From positions 88,138,765 to 88,202,764 of the forward strand of contig CM037588.1 in assembly GCA_021018995.1 (NCBI GenBank): DNA of 64,000 bases, given 5' to 3'. The translations under genes were made by a program, and so were the position numbers. The DNA is from Chloranthus sessilifolius (taxonomy: Eukaryota; Streptophyta; Magnoliopsida; Chloranthales; Chloranthaceae). Positions within the stretch are counted from its first letter, which is position 1, and each line of letters opens with the position of its first letter. Below the pieces are notes generated by a model. The model did not search any database. It was given only the letters and a program-made list of their open reading frames with translations, and was not told where the DNA came from. Below, piece by piece: positions 56,763-64,000 of this stretch.

Positions 56763-58238
56763 TGATCAGTCACATAATATACCAATTTACTACTCTTAAC
56801 TTAATGATGCTAGGACTTAGTTTGCTACTAATAAGTCAATGATGTGTAGATATTAGAGAAAATCAGTAAAAGAGAGTGGAATTGTTAATATTCGTCAAAA
56901 TGAACTCAAAATAGCAGTAAAAGATGATTCACTATAGACTGAAAACAAGAAAATCGTGAAAGACGACTGAGCGCTGTTATTAAAGAAGAAAATAAGAAAT
57001 CGTAATTTACGATTCTTCAAAAGGCGTTCAAGAAGCTGAAGCGATACAGAAGAAAAGCAAACAATCGTAATTCAGAGAATCGTCCAGAGAGAAAGCTATG
57101 AAAGATAGAAAATTGTGATTTATGATTTTTCAAAAAGAAAGAAAAAGAGACAATTGTAATTTACGATTGTAAAAGTTTTCCTACTGCTACTGCTGCTGCG
57201 GATCATGTGAAGTTCTACATCATCATGCACTAAAGTAGAACTCTTGATTTAGAAGTTTGGCATACCACGGATCTGAGAAGATTAATGAAGAGAGACTCTA
57301 GAAGATCTCTACTACTGATTAAAAAGGAACAATCTAGAAATGCATCAACTATGAAAAGCAAGGAAAAGATAAAATTAGAATTAGAGTTATAATAGGAATC
57401 TTTTTATTTCTTTTATTAGAATTAGAACTTGTAAACCGACGCCTTATGATCTATAAATAAGAGAGCTCGGTATAGGAATAAAGCATCGAAGAAATTCTCA
57501 GCATCAATTGACGACTGAGGTTGGGTTTTCTTCTGATCAAATTTAGGAAAAAATTTATTGCTTGGTAGATTAGATATCCAAGGTTTCTCAAGAGCAATTG
57601 ACGACTGCAATTGAGGGCAGAAGATTAGAGTAGATATTTGTAGTTTCTTAGAAGCAATTGACGACTGTGGCTGCGGGGTGAAAGATATAATTTTATTGCT
57701 TTCTAGTTTAGATTTATTTTATTGCAATTTCTTGTTTTGTAAACATCTTCTAATTTTAATTTGAATTGAAGACTCTGGTTGAAGTTTGCAGATTTGTGTA
57801 ACGGTTTTTACTTTTCCATCTTCAATTTTCTCGAATTTCATTGACGCCCAAGTTTTAGGAGATTGTTGATTAGATTAAATTTGTATTGGTCGAATTTTAG
57901 TATTGATTGACAACCAATGCTAGGAAACATAATATATAGTGTAACTGTACTGTTTAAATTCATAAATATCTGATAGCTGAAGATTGTGATTGACAACCAT
58001 AATCTGAAGGAGGATTAGGATTTATTTTTTGCAATTTAGATTAAGAAATAATTCTTTTATTCATATTTCTCCAGTAGTTTAGGAACTTAAAAGATAAATA
58101 TAAGTATTCAAAAAAATAAAGTTAATATAGAGAATCATGTCTTTGTGGTAACGATCCTATACTAGCTTTATAATTTCCATTGTGCGCTCGCAATAGGTTA
58201 AGACTTAATTAGAGAAACACATAAAAAGAGTGTTAACA
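56763..58238 (+). repeat. LTR of W
   Basis: 1476 bases from TGATCAGTCACATAATATACC to GTGTTAACA. The TATA box is at 57452-57459. Upstream it has the perfect dyad AATCGTAATTTACGATT (56998-57014) and a second, imperfect one near 57151. Downstream of the TATA box the word ATTGAC(G/A)(A/C)C recurs at 57507, 57597, 57657, 57840, 57906 and 57989. Confidence 0.85.
57452..57459 (+). promoter_or_regulatory. TATA box of the W LTR
   Basis: TATAAATA in ATGATCTATAAATAAGAGAGC. The same 20-base context is found in the LTRs of Z and V and in the partial LTR at 48520, so it is the best-conserved promoter element of this family. Confidence 0.65.
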
Positions 58239-58244
58239 AGTTTT

Positions 58245-58262
58245 TTGCGCCGTTGCCGGGGA
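58245..58262 (+). other. Primer-binding site of W (tRNA-Asp type)
   Basis: TTGCGCCGTTGCCGGGGA, one base different from the site of Y (TG at the start changed to TT). Confidence 0.85.
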
Positions 58263-58529
58263 TAGGTTATTTATATTAATTTAAGAAAACAAGTATTTAT
58301 CTTTCTCTTTCCATATTTTTTTATTTTCAACTTTCTTTCATCACCTACTTAAGCTTTTCCAAGATTACTCGGAGCAGTGAATCGAAGGTTTCAATACTTC
58401 TGCTGGCCATAGAAATTAGAGGCTCTGATTTTTCTCTCTCCCTGCTTTCTAAAAGAAAAAAATATAAAATATAATATATATATAATATAATATATATAAC
58501 TATAGTATTTCGTGTTTACGATGTAAGGC

Positions 58530-59996
58530 CATGATGACACTTTGCCAAATCTCAACATAACTTACCCTCCAATAGAATTCCCAACTATTCTGTGGTATTC
58601 AACCATGATGGAGATAGAGCAAGCATTTGCCTCTCAGTGGGGTAGTGTTAGGAATCCTTATCACCCTCAGTGGGACAATCCTTATGGCTTCCTAAGGGTA
58701 AATTGATAATAATTTTCTTATGCATACTCCCAACATTCTCTGAATTCTCAAAAGCCTTACAACCCATACCAATCCTTTGCACAACAACCATATCCTTAGA
58801 ATGGAAATGATGGTGCTACTATAATCCAAATCCTTCAAGACTTACAACATCATGCACACTAATGCTATATGAAATTAACCCAGTTGTCTCAGATCTTCCA
58901 AAATTTACACTCTTGTACTCAGTCCATTGCAAATCTAGAAACTCAAATCGGGCAACTAGCCTCACAGTGGGAGGAAAGAGAGTGTAACCAAGAGAGCCCA
59001 AAGACATTAATTGACACAGTTTAGGTTGTTCAAACCTTAGGGAGTTGCAGGACTAGTGACAATAACGTAGAGATGCCTACCCCAATAGTTATAACTACAA
59101 CCATAGAAAAAGGGAATGAAGCCAAAGAAGAGACCCCCCCATAAGAAAAACCAAAAAAATTAGAAAATGAAAAACAAAAAAATATAGAAAACAAAGAGGA
59201 GAGTACACCTAAATCTGTGGCCGAGGCACCTTATGTGCTAAAGTTATGGTTTCCAAATGCCTTTGGTGCACCCTCCCCTTTTGACAAAAATCTAAAAAAC
59301 TTTGAGGAAATCATTGAGATCTTCAAGGAAGTGAAGATTCACTTGCTCCTCTTAGAGGCAAGTAAACAAGTCCTAACTTATGCACGATTCCTAAAAGAGA
59401 TGTGTACGCAAAAACAAAAATAGTGAAACAATGTCTCACAAAAAGTTTTCTTGAAGGAGCAAGTAAGCTCAGTCTTGCAAGCTAGAACTCCACCTAAGCT
59501 TAAGGATCCTGGGGTGCCTACAATTCTATGTATCATAAGTAATCATGCAATAAATAAAATACTTATGGATTTGCGAGCAAGTGTAAGTTTGCTACTATAC
59601 TCTGTTTACGAAAAATTGGGACTAGGATATTTAAGGCCAACGTCGGTAACTCTTCAGTTAGCCGATAGATTAGAAAGAAGGCCAGTAGGAATTATTGAAG
59701 ATGTAATGGTTGAAGTCTATAAATTTATTTTCCCTGTTAACTTTTTGGTGCTAGACATGGAACCATGTTAAAAATCACCAACACAAATTTCTGTTATACT
59801 CGGTAAACCATTCTTGGCCACGGCCAATACTTGTATAAATTGTAAAACTAGGGTAATGGAAGTTTCTTTTGGAGATATGCGAATCCAATTAAATGTCTTC
59901 ACTGCAGCCAACCAAATGGCTTCAATAGACAACGAGAAATGCTTCAGCATAGATGAAATTGAAGAATTAGTAGAGGAAGCATTACCTTTAGTCTAA
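58530..59996 (+). pseudogene. gag tail and protease of W
   Basis: The gag tail carries NPQW-type and Q-rich words and SIANLETQIGQLASQWEER. FDKNLKNFEEIIEIFKEVKI and YARFLKEMCTQKQK follow, then the protease with ILMDLRASVSLLLYSVYEKL and TSVTLQLADRLERRPVGIIE. The usual Gly after Asp-Leu is Arg here, so the active site is damaged. VMEVSFGDMRIQLNVFTAAN and CFSIDEIEELVEEALPLV end the block. Stops at 59421 and 59769, plus decay before 59217, make it a pseudogene. The gag capsid region is missing, as also in unit V. Confidence 0.72.
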
Positions 59997-59999
59997 TCA

Positions 60000-61175
60000 A
60001 AGGATGCGCTTCAAACCGCATTATGGTACACGGACTTGGAGGACCCAAGCCACCAATTAAAGGAGCGATCTATTAGATGGACACTTCTATTTGTGAACTG
60101 CAATCCAACACTTGGAAACCAATGATAGAATCTCTACCCATTATTTCCAATGAACCGTTACAACCATCTATCCCAAAAGCACCATCCTTGGATTTGAAAC
60201 TACTTCCCAATACCGTTAAGTACACTTTTCTTGAACCTAACGAAACTCTTCCAGTGATTATTTCATCCGCTCTTAATTAGGAATAAGGGAGTATGTTACT
60301 GGCCACACTCATAAAATATAAACATGCAATAGGATGGAATGTCGCTGACCTTAAAGGGATCGACCCTCGATATGTATGCATCGTATACATTTAGAGGACA
60401 ATGCCAAAACTTCTCGAGAAAGCCGACGACGGTTAAATAAAAATTTGAGGGAAGTTTTTTCAACAGGAAATCATGAAACTACTAGACGTAGGTATTATTT
60501 ACCCGATTTTCGACGGTGAATGGGTGAGTCCCATTCAGGTAGTCCCAAAGAAATTTGGGATTACTGTAAAAGAAAATACAGCCGTTGAGGTGGTGCCCTT
60601 ACGCGAAATCACAGGGTGGCGTGTATGAATTGACTATGGGAAGCTCAATTCAATGACTCGCAAGGATCATTTTTCACTACCTTTCATTGACCAAATTTTA
60701 GAAAAACTTGCAGGCCAAGAATATTTTAGCATTCTAGATAGATATTTAGGGTACAACCAAGTTTTGGTCTACCTAGAAGATCAAGAAAATACTACCTTCA
60801 TGTGTCCTTTCGGGACATTTGCTTATTGTCGCATGTCCTTTGGTTTATGCAATGTACTTGCAACATTCCAAAGATGCATGATGGCTATCTTTTCTGACAT
60901 GATAGACAAGTTTCTTGAAGTATTCATGGATATTTCTTTACAGTGTTTGGCCAAACTTCGATTCTTGTCTTGATTATCTTGCCCTCATCTTAGAAAGATG
61001 TGAAGAAACTAACTTAGTGCTAGGTTGGGAGAAGAGCTATTTCATGGTTCAGGAAGGCATAGTCTTAGGACATATTATCTCTAAAAGAGGAATAGAAGTT
61101 GACAGAGGTAAAATTGATGTAATTGTCAATCTACATCCACCAACTTTAGTACGACAGATTCAATCTTTTCTTCGC
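60000..61175 (+). pseudogene. Reverse transcriptase of W, truncated
   Basis: From LLPNTVKYTFLEPNETLPVI through AIGWNVADLKGIDPRY, MKLLDVGIIYPIFDGEWVSP and DHFSLPFIDQILEKLAGQEY to CPFGTFAYCRMSFGLCNVLA. At the active site a small deletion shifts the frame within the -MDD- motif (about 60928), so the second Asp is lost. In another frame CEETNLVLGWEKSYFMVQEG and ISKRGIEVDRGKIDVIVNL follow. It ends in the middle of the thumb region at 'CAATCTTTTCTTCGCAATAGG', where unit V begins. Confidence 0.75.
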
Positions 61176-61183
61176 AATAGGTT

Positions 61184-62537
61184 AATATTCATCAAAATGA
61201 ACTCAAAAGAGCAGTAAAAGCCGATTGAGCGTAAAAAAGACGATTTGTTATAGATTGAAAGCTAGAAAATTGTGGAAGACGATTGAGTGTTGTTTCTAAA
61301 GAAGAACATAAGAAATCATAATTTAATATTCTTCAGATGACGTTCAAGAAGCTAAAGCGATATAGAAGAAAAGTGAACAATCATAATTCAGAGAATCGTC
61401 TAAAGAGAAAGCTATGAAAGATAGAAAATCGTGATTTATGATTTTTTAGAAAGAAAAGAAAAGAGACTACTATTGTAAAAGCTTTCCTACTGCTACTACT
61501 GCTGCAGATCATGTGAAGATCTACACCGCCATGCATTGAAGTAGAAGAACTCTTGAATTAAAAGTTTGGCATATTACGGATCTGAGAAGATTGATGAAGA
61601 CAAACTCTAGAAGATCTCTACTACTGAATAAAAAGCAACAATTCAAAAGCGCATCAACTGTGAAAAGTAAGGAAAAGATAAATTAGAATTAGAGTTATAA
61701 TAGGAATCTTTTTATTTCTTTTATTAGAATTAGAACTTATAAATCGACTCCTTATGATCTATAAATAAGAGAGCCTGGTGTAAGAATAAAGCATCGAAGA
61801 AATTCTCAGCATCAATTGACAACTGAGGTTGGGTTTTCTTCTGATCAAATTTAGAGTAGCTTTTTATTGCTTTGTAGATTAGATATCTAAGGTTTCTCAA
61901 GAGCAAATGATGACTGCAATTGGGAGCTAAAGATTAGAGTATATATCTGCAGTTTCTCATAAGCAATAGAAGAATGCGGTTAAGGGGTGAAAGATATAAT
62001 TTTATTGCTTTCTAGTTTAGATTTATTTTATTACAATTTCCTGCTTTGTAAACATCTTCGAATTTTAATTTGAATTGACGACTCAGGTTTAAGTTTACAG
62101 ATTACTGTAATAGTTTTTTATTTTTCCATCTTTAATTTTCTCGAATTTGATTGACACCCAAGTTCTAAGAGATTGTTGATTAGATCAAATCTACATTCAA
62201 GATTTTAGTATTGATTGACGACCAATGCTAGGAAACTTGATAATGGTACTATTTAAATTTATAACTACCCGATAGCTGAATATTGTGATTGGCGACCATA
62301 ATCTGAAGGAGGATTAGGATTTATTGTCTGCAATTTATACTAAGAAACAATTATTTTATTCATATTTCTCCAGTAGTTTAGGAACTTAAAAGATAAATAT
62401 AAGTGTTTAGAAAAATTAAGTTAATATAGAAAATCTTGTCTTCGTGGGAACGATCCTATACTAGCTCTAAAATTTCCATTGTGCGCTTGCAATAGGTTAA
62501 GACTTATTTAGAGATACACATAAATAGAGTGCTAACA
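61184..62537 (+). repeat. LTR of V (5' truncated)
   Basis: Starts at 'TTAATATTCATCAAAATGAAC', which corresponds to position 56886 of the W LTR, and ends GTGCTAACA. The TATA box TATAAATA is at 61760-61767. The ATTGAC-type words are present but more degraded than in W. Confidence 0.8.
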
Positions 62538-62543
62538 AGTTTT

Positions 62544-62561
62544 TGGTGCCGTTGCTCAAGA
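62544..62561 (+). other. Degenerate primer-binding site of V
   Basis: TGGTGCCGTTGCTCAAGA against TGGCGCCGTTGCCGGGGA in Y. The six changes are mostly C-to-T or G-to-A, so the site is probably dead. Confidence 0.75.
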
Positions 62562-62782
62562 TAGATTATTTATATTAATTCAAGAAAACAAGTATTTATC
62601 TTTCTCTTTTCATATTTTTTTATTTTCAACTTTCTTTGATCACTTCATAAGCTTTTGCAGGATTACTCGGAGTAGCAAATCAAAGTTTGCTGGCCACAGA
62701 AACTGGAGCCTCAGATTTGTCTCTCTCCCTACTTTCTAAAAACAAATATATAATATATAATATATATAATTATAGTATATCA

Positions 62783-63807
62783 TGTTTGAGATGCACGGCC
62801 GTGACGACACTTCTTGGCCGAATCTCAACATAACTTACCCTCCAATAGAATTCCCAACTACTCCGTGGGATCCAACCATGATGGAGACAGAGCAGGTATT
62901 TGCCTCTCAGTGGGGTCATGGTGGGAATCCATATAATCCTCAGTGGGAAAATCCTTATTGCTGCCCACAAGAAAATCAACTAGAGTTTTCTTATGCATAC
63001 CCCCAACATTCTCTAAATTCTCAACAGTCTCACAACATATACCAATCCTTTGTGTAATAGCCATATCCTTAGAACGGAAATGATGGTGCTACTATAATCC
63101 AAATCCATCAGGACTTATCACATCATGGACACTATCGTTCTAGGGAATTAACTTAGTTGTCTCAGATCTCCCAAAATTTACACTCTTGTACTCAGTCCAT
63201 TGCAAATCTAGAAACTCAAATTGAACAACTAGCCTCATAGTGGGAGGAAAGAGAGTGTAGCCAAGAGAGCCCACATACATTAATTCTCACAGTTTAGGTT
63301 GTTCAAACCTTAAGGAGTGGCAAGACTATTGACAATAAAGTAGAGATCCCTACCCCAGTAGTTATCCATACGACCGTAGAAAAAGAGAATGGAGCCAAAG
63401 AAGAGACCCCCCACAAGAAAAACTACAAAAATTAGAAAATGAAAAATAGAAAAAAGTAGAAAACAAAGAGGAGAGTACACCTAAATCTGTGGCTGAGGCA
63501 CTTTATGTGTCAAAGTTATCATTTCCAAATGCTTTTGTGCACCCTCCCCTTTTGACAAAATTCTAAAAAAATTAGAGGAAATGACTGAAATCTTCAAGAA
63601 AGTGAAATCAACTTGCCCCTCTTTGAGGAAATTATACAAGTCCCAACTTATGCACGATTCCTAAAAGAGACGTACATGCAGAAACAAAAATGGTGAAATA
63701 ATATCTCGCAAAAAGTTTTCTTGAAGAGCAAGTAAGCTCAGTCTTGCAAGCTAGACCTCCGCCTAAGCTTAAGGATCCTAGGGTGCCTACAATTCCATGT
63801 ATCATAG
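62783..63807 (+). pseudogene. gag tail of V
   Basis: Opens with MFEMHGRDDTSWPNLNITYP and stays open to 63057, giving NPYNPQWENPYCCPQENQLE and FSYAYPQHSLNSQQSHN. It continues with stops into a SIANLETQIEQLAS stretch and the LKDPRVPTIP motif ahead of the protease. Where W has CAA CAA and CAG, V has TAA TAG and TAG (at 63057 and 63231). The sequence ends abruptly at ATGTATCATAG, where Ogre leader begins. Confidence 0.7.
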
Positions 63808-64000
63808 GTGTGCGACCATGGATCCTCTCGAACCCGTCGTGGCGATGCGCCCGCTTTATGTGGAATGTAGAGTCGCCACCCGAAGCTTTTGGTCACCCGG
63901 GTAACCTTCAAATCAATATTTTGAGCACCGAAGTGCTAAATATGACTCTGATTTACCGGTCTTTGCCAAAGGCTCTAGGGTAGGGGCTTCGGTTATCGAT
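63808..64000 (-). repeat. Ogre/Tat LTR end, primer site and leader start
   Basis: On the minus strand: an LTR end containing 'ATCGATAACCGAAGCCCCTA' and 'TCAGAGTCATATTTAGCAC', then CTTCGGGTGGCGACTCTACA with the Ogre-type TGGCGACTC primer word (about 63870-63882). A leader with 'GGGCGCATCGCCACGACGGG' follows. The same order occurs on the plus strand at 4941-5110. It is most simply the 5' start of Ogre copy 2, separated from its gag by W and V. Confidence 0.7.

Larger units (their letters stand above)
56763..61183 (+). mobile_element. Element W: Athila-type unit truncated in RT
   Basis: One LTR (56763-58238), a primer site, gag carboxy terminus, protease and most of RT. It stops at about 61175-61183, where it runs into a second LTR (unit V). 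The LTR is of the Z type. The gag capsid part is missing: only about 0.3 kb separates the primer site from the Q-rich gag tail. RNase H, integrase and 3' LTR are absent. The left flank is Ogre leader (CTGGG). Confidence 0.78.
61184..63807 (+). mobile_element. Element V: second Athila unit in tandem with W, truncated
   Basis: The LTR (about 61184-62537) lacks its first 130 or so bases. A degenerate primer site, leader and the gag tail follow up to the protease start, where it is cut at about 63807. W and V differ at many positions (for example in the first 250 bases of the gag tail), so the tandem arrangement is not recent. Both lack the gag capsid part. Confidence 0.75.

Overview
The window is nuclear DNA of a flowering plant, probably not a grass, and almost all of it is nested, decayed LTR retrotransposons. 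The plant origin is shown by Ty3/gypsy elements of the Athila and Ogre/Tat lineages, primer-binding sites complementary to plant tRNA-Asp, plant mobile domain (PMD) genes with short GT-AG introns, and AT-rich, CG-poor composition. No tRNA, rRNA, CRISPR array or bacterial-style operon was seen. The species cannot be named from the sequence.

Region 1 (1-13590) is the most gene-like part. A 5'-terminal PMD gene fragment on the minus strand (1-511) is open across two exons. After low-complexity DNA, a family of 27-bp palindromes and a 35-bp tandem repeat comes the 3' end of an Ogre/Tat-type element with its LTR (3606 to about 5045), then fragments of other LTRs. A second PMD gene (7690-10060, plus strand) keeps six recognisable introns but has in-frame stops. 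A DUF7745-like pseudogene (10773-12237) follows it.

Region 2 (13591-25299) is Athila-type element Z. It has gag and an accessory ORF2 but no pol, and a reversed solo LTR (R) sits in its 5' LTR with a perfect target duplication. Region 3 (25300-28248) is a minus-strand Ogre fragment (integrase, RNase H, RT). Region 4 (28249-48510) is element X, again Athila-like with gag plus ORF2 and no pol. Its 3' LTR was split by the younger non-autonomous element Y (39904-47763, target duplication ATACC). Region 5 (48520-64000) repeats the junction between a Z-type LTR and the Ogre element, then runs through a longer minus-strand Ogre copy (integrase, RNase H, RT, protease, gag). Two tandem Athila units, W and V, lie in the leader of that copy just upstream of its gag start. 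The Ogre primer-site region reappears at the right edge.

How the parts relate: X and Z keep the capsid-type gag and ORF2 and have lost pol. W keeps protease and RT but not the gag capsid part. Y keeps almost nothing except cis signals. Any movement of X, Y or Z would have needed enzymes supplied by other elements. The best candidate for something new is a small stem-loop with an invariant AGGA loop just upstream of an internal G-rich tract in X, Y and Z. Its stem changes sequence between elements but stays paired. Most premature stops in X are CAG-to-TAG type, as expected from decay of methylated CHG sites.
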